Source: JOPF136 sp035541255 (lineage in GTDB: Bacteria; Acidobacteriota; Terriglobia; Acidiferrales; UBA7541). Taken from it: DNA of 31,491 nucleotides. Positions 17,737 to 25,668 of the stretch are shown here, piece after piece (the stretch's first letter is position 1; each line of letters opens with the position of its first letter). The notes beneath the pieces were generated by a model, which worked only from the letters and a program-made list of their open reading frames with translations, ran no database searches and had not been told where the DNA came from. The stretch is taken from contig DATKNR010000082.1 of NCBI GenBank assembly GCA_035541255.1, positions 1 to 31,491 on the forward strand. Reading direction: 5' to 3'. The position numbers were made by a program, and so were the translations under genes.

Positions 17737-19638
17737 ATGATGAACGCCACGCTCACGCAACAGCCCAAGCTTCAGCCGGGGAAGGCGCGCGCCGGGATGA
17801 AGGACACTGCGCCGCACAGGCAGAAGGCGGCGAGACGGAATGCGCCGGGCCGATGGCTGGTCTTCTTCTGTCTCCTGATCATCGTTTGCGCTCTCTCCCT
17901 GAATCGAACGGAGCCAGCGCGGACCGATGCGGAGGAGCAGACAACCGTTCCTTTCCGCCCGATTGCGCAACCCGGGAACTCTGCAGCTGAAACGGTGATT
18001 GACCTGCAGGCTTTTCGGCAAACGAGTTCCCTGCGAATCAGCACCGCTGGAGGCAACCAGGGCGCAGCGACGCTGATCAACCTGAACCCGGAAATCAACG
18101 CGTGGTACGTGCTCGAAGTGGCCTGGAAAGGCACGGATGAGATCCGCGCATACCACCTTGAGAACTCCAGACCGCGCGCGCAGCGGCTCACATTGGATGA
18201 GAAATATCCGCAGGGAATCGTGATATTGGAAGGCAAGAACCGCTATCCATGTGAACTCTTCGCCGGCACAACCACGGGTCCTCTGGAACAGGCAAGAAGC
18301 TCCCGGATGATTGACGCGAGCCTGTGCAGCGGGCGCGTGTATCTGCGAAACCCCGCGAAGGGGCATCGCACAAGTCTCGAGGCTGCGACGGAGTTTTTCC
18401 GCGACCAGGTGTGGGGAGGGGAGAAGGTCATCGTTCTCCTTCATCATCTGCTCCAGGATAAAAACCTGGAGACCGGAGAGCTGCACGCTTCTCCGCAGAC
18501 AGTTCCCGGGACCCCAGCCGGAGCCGCACGCGCCGATCTCCCGCGGGAGGCCTCGATCGATCCTAAGTATTCCGGACAGCTCATTGCCGCCCCAAACCTG
18601 GAGCTTACGCTGGAGGGAACCGCCCCAGGCGGGTTGCGTCCGGGCGCCTGGTACACGGCGCACGGTAATCCCGGGATCTACGTCAGCCTGCTGCGGCCCA
18701 ATTTCGTCGCCTCAGAAATTCTCCAAAGCAATAAAGGGCTGGTGAGCAATTTGGACAGCGTGGAGGGATCCGCGCTTTGCTATCTCGTGGCATTCGATCT
18801 GGACCAGTTCGACCTGGCATACGAACTGGGGACGGAACACCCCTCGGTCGGTTGGTCAGATCACATCCTGGAGCAGATGAGGATTCCAGGAACGCCGGGA
18901 CCGGACGGAATCGGGAGCATCGCTCCGCTGGTGGCGACCGGCCTGATCAACCCGATGGACGCGCGTTCGACGGCCGCCGTCTTCACCGCCGGATTCAAGC
19001 GGACCCACGGCGCGTTCAAATCCGGCGAACTCGCCCTCAAGAATCACGGCAGCCATTACGGCTTTCTGGAAAACGGGGTCGTGCTCAGCACCTTGCAGCC
19101 GGGTTTGTCGACAATCTACGTACGCGCCGACGGCTTTGTGGACATGAAGACCTGGACGGCAGACGACGGCAAACTCATGCCCGGAATCCGCTACGCGCGG
19201 CAGAACGGTGTGCCGCTGATCGAGTTCGACCAAACCAACCAATCCGGCGTGCCCGGAACGCTGGTGAACCGCTGGGGGCCGGGAAACTGGTCGGGCTCGG
19301 AAGATGCCAAGCTGCGCACCATGCGTTCGGGAGCCGCGCTGGCACAGAACGGAGGGAAGAGGTTCCTGATTTACGCGGTGTTCACCTCCGCCACACCCTC
19401 GGCGATGGTGCGTGTGTTTCAAGCCTACCAATGCCGTTACGCCATGCTGCTGGACATGAACGCGCTGGAGCATACCTACCTCGCCGTGTTCCGCATGCAA
19501 GGCGCGCAGATGGTGATGCAGCACCTGATCAGCGGGATGGGCGAGGTGGATCAGAGTGGCCCGGATGGACCGATTCCTCGATTCCTGGGCTTCCCCGACA
19601 ACCGGGATTTCTTCTATTTGACGCGGCGGAACCGGTGA
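17737..19638 (+). CDS. membrane-anchored protein with a NAGPA/phosphodiester glycosidase-like C-terminal domain
   Basis: 633 residues. One hydrophobic helix at about 40-57 (WLVFFCLLIIVCALSL) after a basic stretch suggests an exported, membrane-anchored protein. The middle has no family I recognise. The C-terminal 230 residues follow the layout of the NAGPA/DUF2233 fold: FTAGFKRTHGAF, HYGFLENGVVLSTLQPGLST, IYVRADGFVDMKTW, then TMRSGAALAQNGGKRFL and CRYAMLLDMNALEHTYLA. In active members the last motif is usually LDGGGS; here it reads LDMNAL, so activity is doubtful. The gene starts 43 bases after the UbiA gene, and ATG 17737 is preceded by AGGAAG. A GATG overlap and a second ATG at 17797 leave some doubt about the start. 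The next gene begins 14 bases after its stop. Confidence 0.68.
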   Translation: MMNATLTQQPKLQPGKARAGMKDTAPHRQKAARRNAPGRWLVFFCLLIIVCALSLNRTEPARTDAEEQTTVPFRPIAQPGNSAAETVIDLQAFRQTSSLRISTAGGNQGAATLINLNPEINAWYVLEVAWKGTDEIRAYHLENSRPRAQRLTLDEKYPQGIVILEGKNRYPCELFAGTTTGPLEQARSSRMIDASLCSGRVYLRNPAKGHRTSLEAATEFFRDQVWGGEKVIVLLHHLLQDKNLETGELHASPQTVPGTPAGAARADLPREASIDPKYSGQLIAAPNLELTLEGTAPGGLRPGAWYTAHGNPGIYVSLLRPNFVASEILQSNKGLVSNLDSVEGSALCYLVAFDLDQFDLAYELGTEHPSVGWSDHILEQMRIPGTPGPDGIGSIAPLVATGLINPMDARSTAAVFTAGFKRTHGAFKSGELALKNHGSHYGFLENGVVLSTLQPGLSTIYVRADGFVDMKTWTADDGKLMPGIRYARQNGVPLIEFDQTNQSGVPGTLVNRWGPGNWSGSEDAKLRTMRSGAALAQNGGKRFLIYAVFTSATPSAMVRVFQAYQCRYAMLLDMNALEHTYLAVFRMQGAQMVMQHLISGMGEVDQSGPDGPIPRFLGFPDNRDFFYLTRRNR

Positions 19639-19652
19639 GCAGGAGGGCCGCG

Positions 19653-20669
19653 ATGAAAGTGTTGCGCGCAATAAGTTTTGTGATGCTGGTGATTGCCGGT
19701 GCGACGGGACTACAGCAATTGGCGGCTTCCACGGCGGCGTTGCGCGAGCAAAACGAAGTGCTGTTTCAACAGTTGCAGCTCGTGCACGGTCTGACGGAGC
19801 AGCAGATGGAGGCAATCCGCGCGATCTTTGCGCGGTCCGGCGTGATGGGCCAGGGGAACCCGGCCATTACGAGGCATCCGGTGCCTCCAGAAGAGTGCCA
19901 GGCCAAACTCGCGCGGCTGGGGGTCCATTACGAGAACCCGGTGTTCGTGAGAATCTGCGGGGCGAAATACATGGCGCCGCTCTACGACCCTTCGAAAGAG
20001 AGGCCGGAAGACGCCAAAGCCTGCATCGATCAATTCGAATTCCCGGACATCCCGTGCGCCTACCCGGTGGTGTGGGTGAAGGCGCGGGAGGCGGCGGAAA
20101 TCTGCACGGCCATGGGCAGGCGGCTGTGCGACGCACATGAATGGGAAGGCGCGTGCGCAGGAGCGCTGGAGCCGCCCGACTACCGTTTCGACCTGGCCAA
20201 AGGGGTGCCTCCCAACGTTGCCGTCGAACGGATGCGAACGGCGCACAACCAGAAGTACAGCGCGACGAAAAGCTGGAGCTACGGACCGACGTATCAGAAG
20301 GGAATCTGCGCGAGTTCCAGCCAGAAGAGCCCCGGATGCACGGGAGTGAACTCCTCGGTGTGCGGCTCGAACACGTTTCCGGACGGGGATTTTCCGGCGT
20401 GCGGGAGCAAATTGCAGGTGTACGACCTGAACGGCAATGCGGCGGAACACATGAATCTTCCGCTCGAGCCGAGCCAGATGGCCAGCCGCGGGAGCGTCGA
20501 GCTAGGCTACACGGAGATGAAAGGAAGCTGGTTTATTTTCGACAGTTACTACGCGCACGAGGACTGGTGCCGGTGGCGCGCTCCCTATTGGCACGGCTCG
20601 CGGGTGATGGACCCGCACAGCCACGCGAATTATCACCTGGGATTCCGGTGCTGCAAGACGCTGAAGTAG
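19653..20669 (+). CDS. exported formylglycine-generating-enzyme-like (SUMF1-type) protein
   Basis: 338 residues with an N-terminal signal or anchor (VLRAISFVMLVIAGATGLQQ). The FGE-sulfatase fold is visible: CIDQFEFPDIPCAYPVVWVKAREAAEIC, GRRLCDAHEWEGAC, YDLNGNAAEHM, MKGSWF and HANYHLGFRCC. It is rich in Cys, suggesting disulphides in the periplasm. In the formylglycine-generating enzymes the two active cysteines lie just after GGS-(Y/W). Here that stretch reads KGSWFIFDSYYAHEDWC with only one Cys, so a canonical oxidase reaction is unlikely; a binding or other SUMF1-fold role is possible. ATG 19653 has AGGAGG 6 bases upstream. It is the last gene of the UbiA operon. Confidence 0.8.
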   Translation: MKVLRAISFVMLVIAGATGLQQLAASTAALREQNEVLFQQLQLVHGLTEQQMEAIRAIFARSGVMGQGNPAITRHPVPPEECQAKLARLGVHYENPVFVRICGAKYMAPLYDPSKERPEDAKACIDQFEFPDIPCAYPVVWVKAREAAEICTAMGRRLCDAHEWEGACAGALEPPDYRFDLAKGVPPNVAVERMRTAHNQKYSATKSWSYGPTYQKGICASSSQKSPGCTGVNSSVCGSNTFPDGDFPACGSKLQVYDLNGNAAEHMNLPLEPSQMASRGSVELGYTEMKGSWFIFDSYYAHEDWCRWRAPYWHGSRVMDPHSHANYHLGFRCCKTLK

Positions 20670-20674
20670 GATGC

Positions 20675-20693
20675 CGCCCCGTCCTCCGGGGCG
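20675..20693. terminator. strong stem-loop between two convergent genes
   Basis: CGCCCCG (20675-20681) and CGGGGCG (20687-20693) pair over 7 bp around TCCTC. It fills the 25-base gap between the ends of the SUMF1-like gene and the secreted protein gene. It is symmetric, so it could end transcription from both sides, though no clear T-run follows. Confidence 0.5.
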
Positions 20694-20694
20694 T

Positions 20695-21582
20695 TCAGTT
20701 CGCCGGAAACAGGGCGGCGAGTTGTGGGGGGATTGGGGCGGACGCGGGAGCGAGCGCCCAGAGACCGCGGATGGGTCCTTCGTCGCTGAGGACGCGGCTG
20801 AATACCGGGTCGTAGAGCAAATCGTAGATCGATCGCAGTTTTCCCTCCACCAGAACCATGCGGCTCACCAGGCGGATTCCGTGACTGTAGTCAGCATAAG
20901 CGGCGCCGTGCACGGTGCTCAGCGGCTGAATCGGCCTACCGTCAGCGCGCTGCCACCCGTAGATGGCAATACGCCCCGGATTGCTTGCCAGCCGATTGGT
21001 GATCACCACGTCTTTCTTGTCGCCGGAAACGAGCGAACCCAGGGGCACGCCGGCCGCCCGTTCCTCTTCGTCGATGATCCGGTTGTGCTGCCGGTAATAC
21101 GCGGTCGAGGTCATCCGCGGGCCGGCTTCGAGCGGGTGGGGAGTGAAATGAAATTTCGACTGGCTGTAGATGGCGTCCACCATCTTTCTGGTCGGCAGAA
21201 CGAAGCCCAGCCGTCCCGCCACAGATGCCGCCGTGTAGAGATTCATCGGGATCCGCAGGTAGTCGCTGTCGGAGCCGACGGCCAGGTAATCCGGAGTCAC
21301 AAAGATCGTGGCATTCAAGATCCTGCCTCCGGGCTCCTGCGCGTGCAAATCCACCTGTACGAGCTTGCGCAGGAATGCAGGGAGGTTGCCCTTCAGGATC
21401 TCATCGCGGATGGCGGATTCGCGCTGCTGACGGTCCATCACGGCGACCGAGTCGGCGAATTGCGAACCCGTGAGCGCATGGCTGGACCGGGCGGGAATAT
21501 CCCGCACCAGCACTTCAGACAAGGGTGCCACGGGCGCGGAGCCGCCTGCGCACAGCAGGTGAGCGGCGACCAGCGACAGCAT
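20695..21582 (-). CDS. conserved hypothetical secreted protein
   Basis: 295 residues. The N-terminus (MLSLVAAHLLCAGGSAP) looks like a short signal peptide and may be slightly longer upstream, where no ATG, GTG or TTG is in frame close by. I do not recognise a named domain. Clear, well-formed stretches include IFVTPDYLAVGSDSDYLRIP, VLPTRKMVDAIYSQSKFHF, ITNRLASNPGRIAIYGWQRA and PLSTVHGAAYADYSHGIRLV. His, Asp and Ser residues are grouped in the last block, as in a possible hydrolase, but no catalytic set can be assigned. It is convergent with the SUMF1-like gene and 135 bases downstream of the nfnB-like gene's end, transcribed in the same direction. Confidence 0.72.
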   Translation of the reverse strand: MLSLVAAHLLCAGGSAPVAPLSEVLVRDIPARSSHALTGSQFADSVAVMDRQQRESAIRDEILKGNLPAFLRKLVQVDLHAQEPGGRILNATIFVTPDYLAVGSDSDYLRIPMNLYTAASVAGRLGFVLPTRKMVDAIYSQSKFHFTPHPLEAGPRMTSTAYYRQHNRIIDEEERAAGVPLGSLVSGDKKDVVITNRLASNPGRIAIYGWQRADGRPIQPLSTVHGAAYADYSHGIRLVSRMVLVEGKLRSIYDLLYDPVFSRVLSDEGPIRGLWALAPASAPIPPQLAALFPAN

Positions 21583-21693
21583 AATCGCACCGGCAGCTTT
21601 CGTTAGAATGGGAGCCTCTCGGATGATGGCGCTCTCACGGATTTGTGCGGGAAGTGACCGGCAAAATGCCCAATAAAGATACCACAGTTTGCC

Positions 21694-21713
21694 GAAAAAG
21701 CCGAATCCCGGCC
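21694..21713 (-). terminator. possible intrinsic terminator of the nfnAB-like operon
   Basis: On the minus strand, just after the stop at 21718, GCCG and CGGC (21700-21703 and 21709-21712) form a short stem with a 5-base loop, followed by TTTTT (21695-21699). The stem is short but position and T-run fit. Confidence 0.4.
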
Positions 21714-21717
21714 GGGG

Positions 21718-23166
21718 CTACCAATCGCCGTTTGTCAGGTATTCGTGGATGGATTTCGCCGCGCGCCGGCCGGCGCCCATGGCCAGGATTACCGTGGCGC
21801 TTCCGGTGACAATGTCGCCCCCGGCAAACACGCCCTTTCGGGAGGTGCGTTGCGTCACGGGGTCCGCTTCGATGTAGCCCTTGCGATTGGTGGTCAGGCC
21901 CGGCGTGGTGCTTTGGATGACGGGATTCGCGCTCGTTCCCACCGCGATCACCGCCACCGAGAGCGGCACTTCGAACTCCGAGCCGGGGATCGGCTGCGGC
22001 CGCCGCCGGCCCGATGCGTCCGGCTCGCCCAGTTCCATCCGCAGGCAGCGCACCGCTCCCAGCCAGCCCGGGGCGCCGGGGAGAAATTCCACCGGACCGG
22101 TGAGGAAATGGAAATCCACGCCCTCCTGCCGTGCGTGCTTCACTTCTTCCGCGCGCGCGGGCATTTCCGCTTCACTTCTTCGATAAAGAATCGATGCTTT
22201 TCGGGCGCCCAGGCGCAGCGAGGAGCGGATGGCATCGAGCGCCGTATTGCCCCCGCCGATCACGGCCACGTCCTTGCCCCGCACGTCGATGATGGGCTGG
22301 TCGTACGCCGGGAATTCATTCGCATGCATCAGGTTGATGCGTGTGAGAAATTCGTTGGCTGAATAGACGCCGTTCAGGTGTTCGCCCGGAATTCCCAGGA
22401 ACTGGGGAGCGCCGGCGCCGGTGGCGACGAACACGGCGTCGAAGCCTTCCTCGAACATCAGTTCGTCGATCGTGACGGTGCGGCCCACCACCACGTCTGT
22501 CTCGAACTCCACGCCCATGTCGCGCATGTAGTCGAGCTGCTCATGGATGATCCGCTTCGGCAGGCGAAACTCGGGAATGCCGTAAACGAGCACGCCTCCG
22601 AGTTCGTGGAGCGCCTCGAAAACACGCACGCGATGCCCGCGCTGCACCAGGTCGCCCGCCGCGCTGAGGCCGGCCGGGCCGCTGCCCACAATCGCCACGT
22701 TCTTTCCTGAAGGGGCCGCGGAGGGGACGTGGCGGATGCCCATGCGCTGTTCGTAATCGGCCACAAACCTCTCGAGGTAGCCGATGCCCAGCGACTCGCC
22801 CCTCTTGTGAAGCTTGCAGGCGGACTCGCAATGATCTTCCTGCGGGCACACGCGCCCGGTAATGCCGGGCAGGACGTTGTCCTCCCGGATGACGGCCGCC
22901 GCGCCGGTGAAGTCGCCGGCCACGATGCGCTGGACGAACTCGCGCACATGAACCCCAACCGGGCAGTTGTCCATGCAAGTGGGCTTGGCGCATTCCAGGC
23001 AGCGCCGGGCCTCCTGCTGCGCCAGTTCCTCGGAATAGCCCAGGTTCACCTCGTGAAAATTCAGAATGCGCATTTCCGCCGGCTGTTCGGGCATGTGCTG
23101 GCGGGGGAGCTTGACGCGCTCCTTGAGCGAGAAGGGATTCACGGATTCCGGCTGGGCGCCTTTCAT
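21718..23166 (-). CDS. nfnB: NADPH-dependent glutamate synthase small-subunit-like / NfnB-like flavoprotein
   Basis: 482 residues. The N-terminal Fe-S part has C56, C59, C64, C68 (CLECAKPTCMDNC) and C107, C113, C117 (GRVCPQEDHCESAC). FAD binding is at IVGSGPAGLSAAGD (about 160) and NADP binding at VAVIGGGNTALDA. This is the GltD-like fold shared by glutamate synthase beta subunits and NfnB. It overlaps the start of the FNR-like gene's end by 4 bases (ATGA), and this pairing is the hallmark of NfnAB, an NADH-dependent reduced ferredoxin:NADP oxidoreductase. No glutamate synthase large subunit is in the window, which favours NfnB over GltD. Confidence 0.85.
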   Translation of the reverse strand: MKGAQPESVNPFSLKERVKLPRQHMPEQPAEMRILNFHEVNLGYSEELAQQEARRCLECAKPTCMDNCPVGVHVREFVQRIVAGDFTGAAAVIREDNVLPGITGRVCPQEDHCESACKLHKRGESLGIGYLERFVADYEQRMGIRHVPSAAPSGKNVAIVGSGPAGLSAAGDLVQRGHRVRVFEALHELGGVLVYGIPEFRLPKRIIHEQLDYMRDMGVEFETDVVVGRTVTIDELMFEEGFDAVFVATGAGAPQFLGIPGEHLNGVYSANEFLTRINLMHANEFPAYDQPIIDVRGKDVAVIGGGNTALDAIRSSLRLGARKASILYRRSEAEMPARAEEVKHARQEGVDFHFLTGPVEFLPGAPGWLGAVRCLRMELGEPDASGRRRPQPIPGSEFEVPLSVAVIAVGTSANPVIQSTTPGLTTNRKGYIEADPVTQRTSRKGVFAGGDIVTGSATVILAMGAGRRAAKSIHEYLTNGDW

Positions 23167-24059
23167 GTTGCGGTCTCCTCCACCGCGCAGGGCTCGCCGC
23201 GCACACTGCCGATCTGGGCTTCCGGATCGCGTTCAAATTCCGCCAATGCCTCCCGCTCGGCGCCCCGGTACATGGAATTGCGCTGGATGAGGACGTCGAA
23301 ATCCACTTTATGCGCGTCGAATTCAGGACCATCCACGCATGCAAACTGACTGCGCCCGTCCACCAGCACACGGCAGCCTCCGCACATCCCCGTTCCATCG
23401 ATCATGATGGGGTTCAGACTGACCACCGTGCGAATCCCGGGAGCGCGCGTCACATCGGACACGGCCTTCATCATGGGGATGGGGCCCACGGCCAGCACCA
23501 GGTCGAAGTGAGTTCCCTGCACGATCAGGCGGCGCAGCACATCGATGACCAGCCCGTGTTCGCCGTAAGTTCCATCATCGGTCGTCACGTACACGGCATC
23601 ACTTACGCCGCGCAGCTCTTTCTCCAGGATCACCAGCTCCCGCGTCCTTGCGCCGATGATGGAGATCACTCGATTGCCCGCGCGCGCCAGGGCTGCGGCC
23701 GTTGGGTAGGCCATGGCGGAGCCCACTCCCCCACCCACCACCGCCACCGTGCCGAAATTTTCAATCTCAGAGGGTTTGCCCAGCGGTCCCACCACATCCA
23801 GAATTGCATCGCCGGCCTCGAGCGCGTTCAGCATTCTTGTTGTTTTTCCCACGGACTGAACCACGATGCTGATCGTCCCCAGTTCGGGGTCGGAATTCTC
23901 GATTGTCAGCGGGATACGCTCGCCATGCTCATAGAGCCGCAGGATGACGAATTGACCGGGCTGCTGCTTGCGGGCGATCCGGGGAGCCTTAATGATAATG
24001 CGGCGGATGCCGGGAGCTATGAATCCGGCGTGAAGGATAGGGAACACACGCGTCTCCAA
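23163..24059 (-). CDS. nfnA: NfnA-like FAD/NAD-binding subunit with 2Fe-2S site (ferredoxin-NADP reductase alpha subunit)
   Basis: 298 residues. It has a ferredoxin-reductase beta-barrel (about 1-95), an NAD-binding region (TVAVVGGGVGSAMAYPTAAA) and a C-terminal 2Fe-2S site with D221, C226, C229 and C241 (DGTGMCGGC, FACVDGPEFD), as in NfnA and related dihydroorotate dehydrogenase electron-transfer subunits. In the NfnAB complex this subunit handles NADH and the ferredoxin/flavin bifurcation partner handles NADP. The start is uncertain: TTG at 24059, or GTG at 24047, which would start VFPILHAG. No clear ribosome site is seen for either. A GTGA-N6-TCAC palindrome lies about 50 bases upstream. 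Confidence 0.83.
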   Translation of the reverse strand: METRVFPILHAGFIAPGIRRIIIKAPRIARKQQPGQFVILRLYEHGERIPLTIENSDPELGTISIVVQSVGKTTRMLNALEAGDAILDVVGPLGKPSEIENFGTVAVVGGGVGSAMAYPTAAALARAGNRVISIIGARTRELVILEKELRGVSDAVYVTTDDGTYGEHGLVIDVLRRLIVQGTHFDLVLAVGPIPMMKAVSDVTRAPGIRTVVSLNPIMIDGTGMCGGCRVLVDGRSQFACVDGPEFDAHKVDFDVLIQRNSMYRGAEREALAEFERDPEAQIGSVRGEPCAVEETAT

Positions 24060-24100
24060 TGTCTTACGCGATGAGTCTGGCTTGTGGCGCGGCAGGCGAC

Positions 24101-24116
24101 CGTGACAGCGGTCACA
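24101..24116. promoter_or_regulatory. CRP/FNR-like operator 3 (nfnAB)
   Basis: CGTGA-CAGCGG-TCACA, an exact GTGA-N6-TCAC palindrome in the 129-base gap between the nfnA-like and lysine-dehydrogenase-like genes. Class II spacing would put the start near 24067. The -10 region there is weak (CAGACT). If correct, the leader before TTG 24059 would be very short, which favours the GTG start at 24047. Confidence 0.45.
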
Positions 24117-24188
24117 AGTCTGCGTCGCTCAGGTCACAGCAGCGCAGTCCTGGGAAACGAGCCCCTGGAGGCAAAGGTCTCTTCCGAG

Positions 24189-25364
24189 TTATAGCGGACG
24201 GAGGTTCTGTTGCACGTGCATTCCCCGGGAGCGGCACTCCTCGAGCACGCGCTTGCCGGCGAGTGCGCGCTCCACGGGCACGGCGCCCTTTGGAATCTCT
24301 CCGCGCGCCGCGGCAATGGCCATGATGGCGGCGTGCCACCCCGTGGTCCGCTCCATGGCCGTAAATCCTGTCGCGTCATCGTAGTAATCGAACACGTCCA
24401 CGACGGCTTCCACGTCGCGGCCCTTCGATTCCCCCAATGCTTTGCCGCGCAGGATGCACACATCCTTCTCGCCGGGACGCGGGCGGAGCTGCCGGTCCAG
24501 AAGTTCGCGCAGCATGTCTCGAGGACGGGCCTGCATCCCGGTGCCGGTTTGCACCATCTGTTCACCGAACAGGCCGGCATCGCGGAGTGCCTTCCACTGG
24601 GCGCAGTGGCCAGGATAACGCAGCGTTTTGTTCTGATACGTTCGCAGCCGGCCGAAAAATGTCCGCGGTGCAGACGAGGTGCCGCCCGCCGTCGTGAACG
24701 CCTCCAACCGGCCCAGCGGGGCAGGGAAGTCTACATGCTCCAGCTCTTCGAAGCAGGGAACTTCAATCAGTTTCCCTTCGCGCAGAAACTCCGTGGTGCC
24801 GCAATACTCATTCACCAGGCCCTCGAAATGAAAGGTCAGAATGTAATTCCATGGCGGCTGCGGTTGCTGGGGCAGGCCGCCGTCCCACAGGTAGACGTCG
24901 CGCGGCCGTTCCACCAGTTCCATCGCGGCCATGCAAATCGATGTGCCCAGTCCCGGCACCATGCCGCAGTCGGGAACGATGGAGACTCCCGCCTCCCGGG
25001 CCGCCGCGTCGAGTGCCAATTCCTCGAACACGATGGAGGTTTTTCCGCCCAAGTCGGTGAGCGAGGTTCCGGCTGCGATGGCCGCCCGGACAATGCCGAG
25101 GTTGAAGTGGTAGGGAACGGCGCTCACGCACGCCGAAATTCCGCGAAGCGCGCGGCGCACGGCTGCCTCATCGCGCACGTCGAGGGCCGCAGCAGAGGCC
25201 AAATCCTCGCCGACCAGGTCATTGACGCGTCCGGCGGCGCGCTGCGCCTGCACCGGGTCCAGGTCTGCGATCACCACCTGGTTCGCGTCGCCGCGGCGCG
25301 CCAGATCGTATGCCGCGGCGGTTCCCTGCCGGCCGGCACCGAGCACTACATAGTCAAACGCCAT
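24189..25364 (-). CDS. saccharopine dehydrogenase-family protein, lysine 6-dehydrogenase-like
   Basis: 391 residues, cytoplasmic. The N-terminal Rossmann fold starts YVVLGAGRQGTAAAYDLARR (GxGxxG at 8-13), with the acidic D of IADLD after beta-2. Conserved stretches DLGGKTSIV, SIVPDCGMVPGLGTSI and EAFTTAGGTSSAPRTF match the lysine 6-dehydrogenase/saccharopine dehydrogenase-like family, which oxidises lysine or related substrates with NAD(P). The exact substrate is inference. ATG is at 25362-25364, with GGAG about 11 bases upstream. It lies upstream of nfnAB on the same strand, but operator 3 is in the gap, so they may be separately controlled. Confidence 0.78.
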   Translation of the reverse strand: MAFDYVVLGAGRQGTAAAYDLARRGDANQVVIADLDPVQAQRAAGRVNDLVGEDLASAAALDVRDEAAVRRALRGISACVSAVPYHFNLGIVRAAIAAGTSLTDLGGKTSIVFEELALDAAAREAGVSIVPDCGMVPGLGTSICMAAMELVERPRDVYLWDGGLPQQPQPPWNYILTFHFEGLVNEYCGTTEFLREGKLIEVPCFEELEHVDFPAPLGRLEAFTTAGGTSSAPRTFFGRLRTYQNKTLRYPGHCAQWKALRDAGLFGEQMVQTGTGMQARPRDMLRELLDRQLRPRPGEKDVCILRGKALGESKGRDVEAVVDVFDYYDDATGFTAMERTTGWHAAIMAIAAARGEIPKGAVPVERALAGKRVLEECRSRGMHVQQNLRPL

Positions 25365-25640
25365 GGAGAACGATCTCCTGCTGATCTCCCGCGGTTCGTC
25401 GCCGGGTCCACGCGCGATCCGCGGGAGGGCGGCGCGATTCTCTCACGAAAGAACAATCGGCCGTGCTCGACGACAAGAATAGCCCTGCATCGCAAGGCGA
25501 ACGGCCTATGCGTTCAATGATTATGAAAAAATTAATTTGGAGTGCGGACTGCCGGAGGAAGCTGCTACGCAGGGTACTTACGTGGAATCTGAAGCATTGG
25601 TAGAACTATCGCGGAACTGTACGTGCGGGGAGCAAGTAAA
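25365..25640. other. intergenic region upstream of the lysine-dehydrogenase-like gene
   Basis: Within the longer gene-free stretch 25365-25814, this part has an AT-rich island at about 25518-25542, which would suit promoter DNA for the minus-strand gene starting at 25364. No convincing -35/-10 pair was found. The rest is the candidate small RNA unit at 25638-25758 and a stretch to 25814 with nothing recognisable. Confidence 0.4.
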
Positions 25641-25668
25641 AAGGCCCGCCCCGGGCGGGACGGGCCTT
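25638..25668 (-). terminator. strong intrinsic terminator (minus strand)
   Basis: AAGGCCCG and CGGGCCTT, with an inner CCCG/CGGG pairing, form a long GC hairpin at 25641-25668. On the minus strand it is followed by TTTTT (25638-25642). It would end either the candidate small RNA or read-through from the cell-wall gene group whose last stop is at 25815. Confidence 0.75.

Noticed and set aside
17224..18663. 479-residue minus-strand open frame
   Set aside because: It runs antisense across the end of the UbiA gene and the start of the NAGPA-like gene, both with recognisable domains; its own product is Arg/Ser/Pro-rich and unlike any protein family.
18777..19652. Upstream extension of the SUMF1-like frame to 18777
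   Set aside because: This part overlaps the NAGPA-like gene in another frame and gives a low-complexity Arg-rich chain. ATG 19653 has a strong AGGAGG and starts a signal sequence.
24112..24136. Second TCAC near operator 3 (24133)
   Set aside because: No GTGA lies 10 bases before it, so it is not another copy of the palindrome.
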